From DATNNN01 sp035601815 (GTDB taxonomy: Bacteria > Pseudomonadota > Alphaproteobacteria > Rhizobiales > Xanthobacteraceae): DNA of 12,878 nt. The stretch is taken from NCBI GenBank assembly GCA_035601815.1, contig DATNNN010000144.1, positions 1-12,878 on the forward strand, in the 5' to 3' direction. Within the stretch, counting starts at the first letter, position 1; each line of letters begins with the position of its first letter. The notes below the pieces were generated by a model. That model did no database searches. It had not been told where the DNA came from and saw only the letters and a program-made list of their open reading frames with translations. The translations under genes and the position numbers were made by a program. Below are positions 1-7,079 of this stretch, one piece after another.

Positions 1-1238
1 CACACGGTCGGGATCTTCTTCATCTCGGCCGGGGGCAGGTCATAGAGGTCCTTATCCACGGCCGCGCCGGGATCGAGCTTGTTCAGAATCCCGTCCAGGC
101 CCGCGAGCAGCATCGCGGCGAAGCCGAGATAGGGGTTGCACAGCGGATCGGGGAAGCGGACCTCGACGCGCTTGGCCTTCGGCGAATCGGCGAGCGGGAT
201 GCGGCACGACGCCGAGCGGTTGCGCACCGAGTAGGCGAGCAGCACCGGCGCCTCGAAGCCCGGCACCAGCCGCTTGTAGGAGTTGGTGGTGGGGTTGGTG
301 AAGGCGTTGATGGTGCGGGCATGCTTGATGATGCCGGCGATGTAATGCAGGCAGGTGTCGGAAAGATCGGCGTACTTGTTGCCGGCGAACGTCGGCTTGC
401 CGCCCTTCCAGATCGACTGATGGCAGTGCATGCCGGAGCCGTTATCGCCGTAGATGGGCTTGGGCATGAAGGTCGCGGTCTTGCCGTAGATGTTGGCGAC
501 CTGCTGGATGCAGTATTTGTAGATCTGCATCTGGTCGGCCATGCGCACGAGCGGGGCAAACTGCAACCCGAGCTCGTGCTGGGCGGCGCCCACCTCGTGG
601 TGGTGCTTCTCGACCTTGCAGCCCATCTTGGCCATGGCGCCGAGCATCTCGGAGCGGATGTCCTGGGCGGAGTCCTGGGGCGGCACCGGGAAGTAGCCGC
701 CCTTGGTGCGCATGCGGTGGCCGAGGTTGCCGCCCTCGTAGTCGGTGTCCATGTTGGTCGGAAACTCGGTAGAATCGATCTTGTAGCCCGTGTTGTAGGG
801 ATCGGCCTTGAACTTCACGTCGTCGAAGATGAAGAACTCGGCCTCGGGACCGAAGAAGCACTCGTCGCCGACGCCGGTCGACTTGAGATAGCCCACCGCC
901 TTCTTGGCGATACCGCGCGGGTCGCGGTTGTAGGGCTCGCCCGTGGTGGGCTCAAGCACGTCGCAGACGATCGACAGCGTGGTCTCGGCGAAGAACGGGT
1001 CGATCGTTGCGCTCTCCGGGTCCGGCATCAGGTTCATGTCGGACTCGTGAATCGGCTTCCAGCCGGCGATCGACGAGCCGTCAAACATCACGCCTTCGGC
1101 GAAGACGTCCTCGTCGTTGAACACCCCGATGTCGAAGGTGACGTGCTGCCACTTCCCGCGCGGGTCGGTGAAGCGGCAGTCGACGTACTTGACGTCTTTG
1201 TCCTTCATCAGCTTCAAAACGTCTTTCGCGGTCTTCAT
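1..1238 (-). CDS. glnA: Type I glutamine synthetase, C-terminus cut by window edge
   Basis: Cytosolic, ATP-dependent condensation of glutamate and ammonia to glutamine, the main ammonium-assimilation step. 412 complete codons are visible; the family is about 470 residues, so roughly 57 C-terminal residues lie outside the window. Visible signatures are FDGSS (52-56), FGPEAEFF (129-136), the ATP-binding segment KPIYGDNGSGMHCHQS (260-275) and NPTTNSYKRLVPG (315-327). Tyr399 sits in the KDLYDLPP motif, the adenylylation site of the GSI-beta class, so control by the GlnE adenylyltransferase is expected from family knowledge. The ATG at 1238 is preceded by AGGGGG with a 5-nt spacer. glnB lies 52 bp upstream on the same strand with no terminator between, so the two are probably cotranscribed. 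No frameshift is seen in the visible part. Confidence 0.97.
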   Translation of the reverse strand, partial: MKTAKDVLKLMKDKDVKYVDCRFTDPRGKWQHVTFDIGVFNDEDVFAEGVMFDGSSIAGWKPIHESDMNLMPDPESATIDPFFAETTLSIVCDVLEPTTGEPYNRDPRGIAKKAVGYLKSTGVGDECFFGPEAEFFIFDDVKFKADPYNTGYKIDSTEFPTNMDTDYEGGNLGHRMRTKGGYFPVPPQDSAQDIRSEMLGAMAKMGCKVEKHHHEVGAAQHELGLQFAPLVRMADQMQIYKYCIQQVANIYGKTATFMPKPIYGDNGSGMHCHQSIWKGGKPTFAGNKYADLSDTCLHYIAGIIKHARTINAFTNPTTNSYKRLVPGFEAPVLLAYSVRNRSASCRIPLADSPKAKRVEVRFPDPLCNPYLGFAAMLLAGLDGILNKLDPGAAVDKDLYDLPPAEMKKIPTV

Positions 1239-1290
1239 TCGTACCCCCTGTAGTGGATCAATCCTGTTCGCGGATTTCAGTTACACGCCG

Positions 1291-1629
1291 TCAGATCGCG
1301 TCGACGCCGGACTCGCCGGTGCGGATGCGGATCGCTTCCTCGATGCTGGAGACGAAGATCTTGCCGTCGCCGATGCGGCCGGTCTGGGCGGCGCGGCGGA
1401 TGGCTTCGATCGCCTTGTCCACCATGTCGTCGGCGAGCACGATCTCGATTTTCACCTTGGGCAGGAAGTCGACGACGTATTCGGCGCCGCGGTAGAGTTC
1501 GGTGTGGCCCTTCTGGCGGCCGAATCCCTTGGCCTCGGTCACGGTGATGCCGAGGAGGCCCGCCTCCTGCAGCGCCTCCTTCACCTCGTCGAGCTTGAAG
1601 GGTTTGATGATTGCCTCGATCTTTTTCAT
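1291..1629 (-). CDS. glnB: Nitrogen regulatory protein P-II (GlnB)
   Basis: Small trimeric signal protein that senses 2-oxoglutarate, ATP/ADP and, through uridylylation, glutamine status, and passes this to GlnE, NtrB and other targets. At 112 residues it has the standard family length. It begins MKKIEAIIKPFKLDEVKEAL and carries the T-loop segment YRGAEYVVDF with the uridylylation Tyr51. The C-terminal signature GRIGDGKIFV (84-93) and the ending RTGESGVDAI are also present. The start is supported by GAGGA (1636-1640), 6 nt before the ATG. It is the first gene of a probable glnB–glnA operon, the arrangement known in many alphaproteobacteria. Genetic linkage to glnA favours GlnB over the AmtB-linked paralogue GlnK, although the sequence alone cannot fully separate them. 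Confidence 0.96.
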   Translation of the reverse strand: MKKIEAIIKPFKLDEVKEALQEAGLLGITVTEAKGFGRQKGHTELYRGAEYVVDFLPKVKIEIVLADDMVDKAIEAIRRAAQTGRIGDGKIFVSSIEEAIRIRTGESGVDAI

Positions 1630-1736
1630 TGCATGTCCTCTTGGGCGCGTCGATGCACCGCCTCAGATGAGCGGTTGCGGTGGGGCGTTCGAGCGGCAGA
1701 TGTCCCGGTAGTAAGCAAAGCATTCTGCCGCGGCGT

Positions 1737-1752
1737 AGCAGGTCCCATGCCA
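1737..1752 (-). promoter_or_regulatory. Candidate sigma-54 (-24/-12) promoter of glnB–glnA
   Basis: On the minus strand the 16-mer TGGCATGGGACCTGCT fits the sigma-54 consensus TGGCACG-N4-TTGCW. The two invariant doublets GG (1751-1750) and GC (1739-1738) have the required 10-base separation, and there are only two mismatches (T for C, C for T). A start near 1726 would give a leader of about 97 nt before the glnB ATG. NtrC/sigma-54 control of glnB–glnA is established in relatives such as Azospirillum; here it is inferred. The 307-bp spacer 1630-1936 contains no convincing gene. Besides this site it holds the glnB ribosome-binding site, the dyad at 1817-1838, and presumably the unrecognised promoter of the divergent gene at 1937. 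Confidence 0.55.
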
Positions 1753-1816
1753 GCGGCGGCCGATGCAAATAGTACCGCGCGCACAGTGAGTTATTGTCCG
1801 AATCGCCGCCACCGGT

Positions 1817-1838
1817 GCAGCCGACCGCTACCGGCTGC
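1817..1838. repeat. Perfect 7-bp inverted repeat upstream of the glnB promoter
   Basis: GCAGCCG (1817-1823) and CGGCTGC (1832-1838) are exact reverse complements separated by 8 bases. The dyad is centred about 100 bp upstream of the inferred sigma-54 start, where enhancer-binding proteins often act. It does not match the usual NtrC core (TGC-N11-GCA), so I do not call it an NtrC box. It could also be an operator for the divergent gene at 1937. Confidence 0.4.
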
Positions 1839-1936
1839 CTCGCATTTGTGCAGTTTGCGCAGGAAAGAAGCAAGCGGCGCAGGGGCCGCGTAGGCATGAG
1901 ACCCGGCAAGGCGGCGGAGCGTAGTAGGTTGCGGCG

Positions 1937-3442
1937 ATGCACGAACTCCTGACTCCGGCGGAAATGGCGGAGGCCGACCGGCGCACCGTTGCCGCCGGCA
2001 CGCCGAGCTTCACCCTCATGGAACGGGCCGGCAGGGCCGTGGCCGACGCGGTGGCGGCGCGCTATCCGCTCGGCTCGCGCGTCGTGGTGGCCTGCGGGCC
2101 CGGCAACAACGGCGGTGACGGGCTCATTGCCGCCCGCGTGTTGCGCGAGCGTGGCATACCCGTGCGCGTCCTGCTGCTCGGCGAGCGCGGTACGCTCAAG
2201 GGCGACGCGGCGGAGGCCGCTGCGCGCTTCGGCGGGGCGATCGAGCCTTTCTCCGCCGCCGCACTCGCCGACGCGCATGTAGCGGTGGATGCCCTGTTCG
2301 GCGCCGGCCTTACGCGTCCGCTCACGGGCGCGGCGAGGGCGGCGGTGGAGGCGCTTGCCGCGGTGAAGGCGCCGGTGATCGCCGTGGACCTGCCGAGCGG
2401 CATCGACGGCGAGACCGGCCTCGTGCGCGGGGCCGCGGTCACCGCCACCGAGACCGTCACCTTCTGCCGCAAGAAGCCCGGGCATCTGCTCTTGCCGGGA
2501 CGCCTGCACGCGGGCCGCGTCAGCGTGGCCGACATCGGTATCTCCGACGACACGGTGCGGGCCTTGCAACCGAAGACGTTCGTCAACGATCCCGACTTGT
2601 GGGGCCGGCGGTTTCCTATTCCCTCCATCGACGGCCACAAATACACCCGCGGCCACGTGCTGGTGGTGGCGGGGCCGCAGTTCAAGACGAGTGCGGCGCG
2701 GCTCGCGGCGCACGCGGCGCTGCGCGCCGGTGCCGGGTTCGCCACGCTTGCCGCTACCCGGCCGGCGCTGCCGGAGATCGCGGCGCAGATCGAGGCGGTG
2801 ACCACCTGGGAGGTTGCGGGGCCGGCGGCGCTCTACAGGGTATTGGGCGATACCCGCGTCAACGTGGTGGTGCAGGGCCCGGCGCAGGGCATCGGCGCCC
2901 GGACGCGCGCCATGGTCCAGGCCGCGGCGCGGCGCAAGCGGGCGCTCGTGCTCGACGCCGACGTGCTGACCAGCTTTTCCGAGTCGCCGGAGTCGCTTGC
3001 AAGGATTCTCTCCAAGATCGATTCAAGCGTGCTCACCCCCCACGAGGGCGAGTTCAAGCGCCTGTTCGGCCGCGACAAGAAAATCATGGCGCTCCAGTCG
3101 AAGATCGAGCGGGCGCGCGCGGCGGCGCGCAAAATGCACGCGGTCGTGGCCTACAAGGGCCCGGATACGGTGGTGGCCGCCCCCGACGGCCGGGCCGCCG
3201 TCGCCTGCAACGCCCCGGCTTGGCTCGCCACCGCCGGCGCCGGCGACGTGCTCGCCGGCATGGTCGCAGGTTTGCTCGCGCAAAAGATGCCGGCGTTCGA
3301 GGCGGCGGCGGCGGGGGTATGGATTCACGGCGAGGCGGCGAACGAGTTCGGGCCTGGGCTCATCTCCGAGGATTTGGCGGACATGCTGCCCGCGGTTTAC
3401 CGCAAACTGTTTGCCGAGCTCGCGGCGAGCGCCACGACCTAG
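1937..3442 (+). CDS. nnr: Bifunctional NAD(P)H-hydrate epimerase / NAD(P)H-hydrate dehydratase
   Basis: Repairs hydrated NADH/NADPH (NADHX, NADPHX) formed by heat, acid or GAPDH side reactions. The N-terminal YjeF_N half (about 1-215) interconverts the R and S epimers, and the C-terminal ribokinase-like half (about 225-495) dehydrates S-NAD(P)HX at the cost of ADP or ATP. Epimerase signatures are GPGNNGGDG (54-62), DALFGAGLTRPLTG (118-131) and DLPSGIDGETG (151-161). Dehydratase signatures are HKYTRGHVLVVAG (234-246), LDADVL (339-344), TPHEGEF (367-373) and TAGAGDVLAGM (432-442). The length of 501 matches the fused E. coli YjeF/Nnr type. The ATG has only a weak AGG 8 nt upstream. The usual GPGLG loop reads GPAQG (314-318), a mild oddity. 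The gene is divergent from glnB and ends one base from the convergent oxidase gene. Confidence 0.95.
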   Translation: MHELLTPAEMAEADRRTVAAGTPSFTLMERAGRAVADAVAARYPLGSRVVVACGPGNNGGDGLIAARVLRERGIPVRVLLLGERGTLKGDAAEAAARFGGAIEPFSAAALADAHVAVDALFGAGLTRPLTGAARAAVEALAAVKAPVIAVDLPSGIDGETGLVRGAAVTATETVTFCRKKPGHLLLPGRLHAGRVSVADIGISDDTVRALQPKTFVNDPDLWGRRFPIPSIDGHKYTRGHVLVVAGPQFKTSAARLAAHAALRAGAGFATLAATRPALPEIAAQIEAVTTWEVAGPAALYRVLGDTRVNVVVQGPAQGIGARTRAMVQAAARRKRALVLDADVLTSFSESPESLARILSKIDSSVLTPHEGEFKRLFGRDKKIMALQSKIERARAAARKMHAVVAYKGPDTVVAAPDGRAAVACNAPAWLATAGAGDVLAGMVAGLLAQKMPAFEAAAAGVWIHGEAANEFGPGLISEDLADMLPAVYRKLFAELAASATT

Positions 3443-3450
3443 TTCAGGTC
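3436..3450. other. Small dyad across the convergent nnr/oxidase junction
   Basis: GACCT (3436-3440) and AGGTC (3446-3450) form a perfect 5-bp inverted repeat around a 5-base loop. It contains both stop codons of the two tail-to-tail genes. There is no T-tract on either side, so it is a poor intrinsic terminator. It is the only secondary structure I see at a junction with no other room for termination. Confidence 0.25.
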
Positions 3451-4820
3451 ACCTCGAACCAAGCAGCCATGCCGGTCTCCTGGTGCTCGAGCATGTGGCA
3501 GTGGATCATCCATTTCCCGGGATTGTCGGCGACGAAGGCGATGCGCTGGGTGCGCTCCGGCGGCACCAGCACCGTGTCGAGCCAATAGGCCTTCCAGCCG
3601 TCGTCGAGCGCATCAAGCAGACGGAAATGGTGGCCGTGCAGGTGCATGCCGTGCGGGAAGCGCGTGCGGTTAGGAAAGGCGATTACCACGGTGCGCCCGC
3701 GCTTCACGCTGAACAAGGGCGGCGCCGAATGGTCGTCGGACATCGCGCCGGCGAGCGCCCAGAACTTGCCGTGCGCCATGCCGCGCATCATCAATGGCGA
3801 CATCGCGCCCCCTTCGAGCGCCGCCTCGATGCGCTCCGCACGCACGAAATCCATGCGCTCGGGCAGCGGATTGGGCGGCAGCGCGCGCGCCGGCGGGCGC
3901 GGCATCGTCCGGCCAGGCTCAGTGCCATAGACGAGACGGGCGACCTCGACCTCGGCGCGCCCGGTATCGACCAGGATCGGCGCGCTCGCGCCCGGTGCCA
4001 GCGTGAGATCGATGAACAAATCCGCCCGGTTGCCGGGCGAAAGCACGATGCGCGCGCGCTCGAGCGCAAACGGCTCGGCGGGCTGGCCGTCGAGCGACAT
4101 GACCGTGGCAGCGTGATCGGCGACGCGCACCGGCATGATGCGGGCGTTGGCCGCGTTTACGAGCCGCAGCCGCAGGCGGGCGTTGGTGCCGACCGGGATG
4201 TCGGCGCGCGGGAGGCCGTTTGCTGTCAGATGATTGCCGTAGCGGCCGGCGTGCGCGGCGTCGTGCATACCGCCGAACGGCGCGCTCTGACCGCTCGCAT
4301 CGAGCCGCCAGTCGTCGAGGAAAAGCGCCACGTCGTGGTCGACCTCGACCGGCTCAGGCTCGTCCACGATCAGGAGCCCGGCGAGCCCGCGGCCGCGTTG
4401 CTCGCTGGTGTGGACGTGGGGGTGATACCAGAACGTGCCGGCGTCAGGCACGGTGAAGCGGTAATCGAAGCTCGCGCCTGGCGCGATCGGGTCCTGGGTG
4501 AGCCCGGCCGCTCCGTCCATGCGGTTGTCGATGCGCAGCCCGTGCCAATGCACCGCCGTCGGCTGGGCGAGCCCATTCACTAAGCGCACTTTGAGCTCCT
4601 CGCCGCGCTTGAGGCGCAGCGTCGGGCCGGGAACGGTGCCGTCGTAGCCCCAGATCGCGGTCGCCTCGGTGTCCGCGCCGCGCAGGCGGGCGTGGCCCGG
4701 GCGCGCGGTGAGTGTGCGGAAGCCGTCGCCCTGACTTGCCGCGCGCGTGCGCAGGAGCGGCACGAAGGTCGCCGCAACGCCGGCGGTGAGCACCCGGCGG
4801 CGGGTGAGAAGAGGAGTCAT
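3444..4820 (-). CDS. Tat-exported multicopper oxidase, three-domain type
   Basis: Periplasmic laccase-like oxidase that couples one-electron oxidation of a substrate (in many relatives Cu(I)) to reduction of oxygen to water. All four copper motifs are intact: HWHG (91-94), WYHPHVH (131-137), HGMHLHGH (390-397) and HCHMLEHQETGM (440-451). The last supplies the type-1 Cys441 and axial Met451. I chose the ATG at 4820 over an in-frame ATG 54 bp upstream. It has GAGGAAG 8 nt before it, and it puts the twin-arginine signal TRRRVLTAG (6-14) at the N-terminus, followed by a hydrophobic stretch and a likely cleavage after AAS (27-29). The length of 458 fits the CueO/SufI-like group but lacks a long Met-rich insert; only a short Met cluster (340-360) is seen. 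A copper-tolerance role is inferred, and the true substrate is unknown. Confidence 0.92.
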   Translation of the reverse strand: MTPLLTRRRVLTAGVAATFVPLLRTRAASQGDGFRTLTARPGHARLRGADTEATAIWGYDGTVPGPTLRLKRGEELKVRLVNGLAQPTAVHWHGLRIDNRMDGAAGLTQDPIAPGASFDYRFTVPDAGTFWYHPHVHTSEQRGRGLAGLLIVDEPEPVEVDHDVALFLDDWRLDASGQSAPFGGMHDAAHAGRYGNHLTANGLPRADIPVGTNARLRLRLVNAANARIMPVRVADHAATVMSLDGQPAEPFALERARIVLSPGNRADLFIDLTLAPGASAPILVDTGRAEVEVARLVYGTEPGRTMPRPPARALPPNPLPERMDFVRAERIEAALEGGAMSPLMMRGMAHGKFWALAGAMSDDHSAPPLFSVKRGRTVVIAFPNRTRFPHGMHLHGHHFRLLDALDDGWKAYWLDTVLVPPERTQRIAFVADNPGKWMIHCHMLEHQETGMAAWFEVT

Positions 4821-4975
4821 CGCAAAAGCTTCCTCGCGGACCCTCTCGTTAGGCGTGAACGGAACCCGCCGCAACGCGCCTGGTTAATTCTCCGGCCGGG
4901 ACGGCACGCGCCTTGCGGCGTGAGCGTCAGGACAGACGCGCCGGTCCCATTCCGGGACGGCGGGGGAGACGTGAG

Positions 4976-5116
4976 ATGTGGTTCGTATTCGCGGCGCTTG
5001 GGCTCGCCATCGTCTTCAGCGTCGCCGCCGATCAGGTGCACAATTCGGCGGTGCTGTGGCTGGGGGCGTCGGTGGCCTGGCTCGGCATCATATGGGTGGG
5101 GCTGGCCAAGGCCTAG
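4976..5116 (+). CDS. 46-residue hypothetical membrane protein
   Basis: The peptide begins MWFVFAALGLAIVFSVAADQ and ends WLGIIWVGLAKA. It consists of two hydrophobic segments (about 2-18 and 25-43) joined by a short polar turn, DQVHN (19-23), so a helical-hairpin inner-membrane protein is likely. The start is backed by a strong GGGGGAG (4962-4968), 7 nt before the ATG. An in-frame upstream start at 4913 would add a charged 21-residue tail and has no comparable site. It is transcribed divergently from the multicopper oxidase (155-bp spacer) and ends one base from the convergent antiporter gene. I do not recognise a family. The good ribosome-binding site and membrane-type composition argue for a real gene; its function is unknown. 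Confidence 0.65.
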   Translation: MWFVFAALGLAIVFSVAADQVHNSAVLWLGASVAWLGIIWVGLAKA

Positions 5117-5117
5117 C

Positions 5118-6815
5118 TCACGGCTGCCTTGCCGCTTTAGGCAGGCCGAAGGCGTGATCGATCATGCCGAGCGCGATCTCGCGCTCGCCCATGATCACAA
5201 AGCTCGCCCCGTGCTTGGTGAGGTGCGCGACCTCGGCGTCGGAGTGGGCACGCGCGATGATCAGGAGCTCGGGGTTGGCCTTGCGCGCGAGCTCGACCAC
5301 GCTGCCCGCCTCGAAGCCGTCCGGGATCGCCACGAACAGCCAGCGGGCGTGCGGCAGGTTCGCCGCGTTCAGCACGCGCGCCTCGGCGCCGGTGCCGACG
5401 ATGACCTCGATGTTCTTCTGCCGCAATGATTGCGCGACCTCGCGCCGCTCCTCGATGACCAGAAACGGCAGCGGCTCCGCCAGCAGGCGCTCGCCCACGA
5501 TGCTGCCGACACGGCCATAGCCGACGACGACGGCGTGGCCGGAGAGGGCGGTCGGCTCCAAGGCTTCGGGCGTCGGCCTCACGGGCGCCGGCCGTGGGGC
5601 GGCACCGCGCTCGTCCACGCTCTGCAGCCATGGCCTGAGCCGCCCCAGCGCCGCGAATAGGAACGGATTGAGCACGATCGAGATGGTGGCGCCGGCGAGG
5701 ATCAGCGCCTGGCCCTCTTCCGGCAAAAGATTCAAGTTCAGCGCGAGCGCCGCGAGGATGAAGGAGAATTCGCCGATCTGCGCCAGCGATACCGCGAGCG
5801 TCACCGCCGTCAGCAACCGCTGGCGGAATGCGAGCGCAATGAGGAAGGCGACGAGCGGATTGAAGATCAGGATGATCGCCGCCGTGCCCAGCATCGGCCA
5901 CGGGTTGCGCACGAAAATGGCCGGGTCGACCAGCATACCGGCCGCAACGAAGAACAGCACCGCAAAGGCGTCACGGAAGGGCAGCGATTCCTCGGCGGCG
6001 CGCTGGCTCAGCGCCGACTCGCTCAAGATCATGCCGGCGAAGAAGGCGCCGAGCGCGAACGAGATGCCGAACAGCGTAGCGGCGCCGTAGGCGACGCCGA
6101 GCGCGATCGAGAGCACGCCCAGACGAAACAGCTCGCGCGATCCGGTGTGGGCGATGTAGTGGAGGATCCAGGGGATGACGCGCGTGCCCACCACCAGCAT
6201 GAGGGCGACGAAGGCGGCGGCCTTCGCCAGCGTGATCCCGAGCGTGATCAGAATGGCGGAGTTGGAAGGCGCCACCGCCGCGTCGGCGGAATTGAGAAAG
6301 CCACCGAGCGCCGGGATGAACACCAGCGCCACCACCATGGCGAGGTCCTGCACCACGAGCCAGCCCACGGCGATGTGGCCGCGCTCGGTGTCGATGAGGC
6401 GGCGCTCCTGCAACGCCCGGGTCAGCACCACGGTGCTCGCCACCGACACGGCAAGGCCGAAGACGAAGCCGGTGGCGGGATTCCAGCCGACGAGCCTGGC
6501 AAAGCCCATGCCCAGGAGCGTGGTCGCCGCCATCTGGATCAGCGCGCCGGGGAGCGCGATCCATTTCACCTTGAGCAGGTCGCCCAGGGAAAAGTGCAGG
6601 CCGACGCCGAACATGAGCAGGATGACGCCGACCTCGGCGAGTTGCGAGGCGAATTGCTGGTCGGCGATGATACCAGGCGTGTGCGGGCCGATGGCGACGC
6701 CCGCGAGCAGATAGCCCACGATCGGCGATATCCGCAGGCGCTGCGCGATCGCGCCGAGCACGAAGGCGAGCAGGAAGCCGAGGACGAGGGTGCCGATCAG
6801 GGGGGAGTGGGCCAT
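5118..6815 (-). CDS. ybaL: CPA2-family cation:proton antiporter with C-terminal RCK domain (YbaL/Kef type)
   Basis: Inner-membrane antiporter that exchanges K+ or another monovalent cation for protons. Residues about 5-395 form the Na_H_Exchanger domain with many membrane helices. Landmarks are RISPIVGYLLAGV (28-40), ILLMFGVGLHFSL (65-77), the VVQDLAMV helix (154-161, conserved Asp157) and LFFVAAGMLVDP (287-298). After a Pro/Arg-rich linker (about 400-424), residues 425-545 form a TrkA-N/RCK nucleotide-binding domain with GYGRVG (432-437) and acidic residues 455-456, suggesting NAD(H) or adenine-nucleotide gating. The length of 565 is close to E. coli YbaL (about 558), and the N-terminal half closely follows my recollection of that protein. 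The ATG at 6815 has GAGG only 2 nt upstream, which is closer than usual. The gene is divergent from tRNA-Leu. Ion specificity is not decided by sequence. Confidence 0.92.
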   Translation of the reverse strand: MAHSPLIGTLVLGFLLAFVLGAIAQRLRISPIVGYLLAGVAIGPHTPGIIADQQFASQLAEVGVILLMFGVGLHFSLGDLLKVKWIALPGALIQMAATTLLGMGFARLVGWNPATGFVFGLAVSVASTVVLTRALQERRLIDTERGHIAVGWLVVQDLAMVVALVFIPALGGFLNSADAAVAPSNSAILITLGITLAKAAAFVALMLVVGTRVIPWILHYIAHTGSRELFRLGVLSIALGVAYGAATLFGISFALGAFFAGMILSESALSQRAAEESLPFRDAFAVLFFVAAGMLVDPAIFVRNPWPMLGTAAIILIFNPLVAFLIALAFRQRLLTAVTLAVSLAQIGEFSFILAALALNLNLLPEEGQALILAGATISIVLNPFLFAALGRLRPWLQSVDERGAAPRPAPVRPTPEALEPTALSGHAVVVGYGRVGSIVGERLLAEPLPFLVIEERREVAQSLRQKNIEVIVGTGAEARVLNAANLPHARWLFVAIPDGFEAGSVVELARKANPELLIIARAHSDAEVAHLTKHGASFVIMGEREIALGMIDHAFGLPKAARQP

Positions 6816-6889
6816 TGCCTCGTATCGCGCTCCGCAGCCATTGTTTTTGTGACAGCCGGGGGAACAGCGTGCAAGCGCGATGCCGCTGG

Positions 6890-6918
6890 TTTTCGCGCTC
6901 GGCGGGCCATGCTATAGC
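6890..6918 (+). promoter_or_regulatory. Possible promoter of tRNA-Leu–tig
   Basis: GCTATAGC (6911-6918) resembles the alphaproteobacterial housekeeping -10 (GCTANAWC in Caulobacter) at 7 of 8 positions. It lies about 40 bp before the tRNA 5' end. A partial -35, TTTTCG (6890-6895), is 15 bp upstream and matches TTGACG at four positions. The -10 is convincing and the -35 is weak. I see no better candidate in the 138-bp spacer between the antiporter gene and the tRNA. Confidence 0.4.
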
Positions 6919-6953
6919 CCTGCCGGCGGCGCCGGTCCTGCGGCATGCGCCTC

Positions 6954-7038
6954 GCGGGCGTGGCGGAACTGGTAGACGCGCGGGATTTAGGTTCCCGTGA
7001 CGCAAGTCGTGGGGGTTCGAGTCCCTCCGCCCGCACCA
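6954..7038 (+). tRNA. tRNA-Leu, anticodon UAG, CCA encoded
   Basis: An 85-nt class II tRNA. The acceptor stem is GCGGGCG (6954-6960) paired with CGCCCGC (7028-7034), followed by discriminator A7035 and encoded CCA. The D-arm is GCG/CGC around GAACTGGTAGA. The anticodon stem is CGGGA/TCCCG with loop TTTAGGT, giving anticodon TAG (6988-6990), which reads CUA and probably other CUN leucine codons. A variable arm with GAC/GTC pairing and a GGGGG-TTCGAGT-CCCTC T-arm complete the fold. The long variable arm and A73 are as expected for leucine. It lies 41 nt upstream of tig on the same strand. Confidence 0.97.
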
Positions 7039-7079
7039 GGTGAAGCCGCTCGAACGCTACGCAACTTCAAGGTTGTCGA

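Noticed and set aside
321..1253. 310-codon plus-strand frame opposite glnA
   Set aside because: The minus strand encodes glutamine synthetase with all signatures; the opposing frame is Val/Leu/His-rich shadow sequence.
1714..1729. Second sigma-54-like match (GGCAG…TTTGC, minus strand)
   Set aside because: There are 11 rather than 10 bases between the GG and GC doublets, and that spacing is strict for sigma-54 promoters.
1277..2713. 478-codon minus-strand frame spanning glnB and nnr
   Set aside because: It overlaps glnB in another frame and runs antisense to nnr, with Arg/Gly/His-rich sequence and no domain.
2599..4583. Long plus-strand frames (2599-3588, 2997-4583) overlapping nnr and the oxidase
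   Set aside because: Both are Arg/Gly/Ala-rich shadows of the two real genes and lack credible starts and motifs.
4820..4874. Upstream in-frame ATG of the multicopper oxidase (18 extra residues)
   Set aside because: It would bury the Tat signal inside the protein, and the ATG at 4820 has the better ribosome-binding site.
6954..7038. tRNA-Leu as an integration site for a mobile element
   Set aside because: I see no integrase, no repeated tRNA 3' end and no phage-like genes nearby; the downstream tig–clp–lon order is ancestral.
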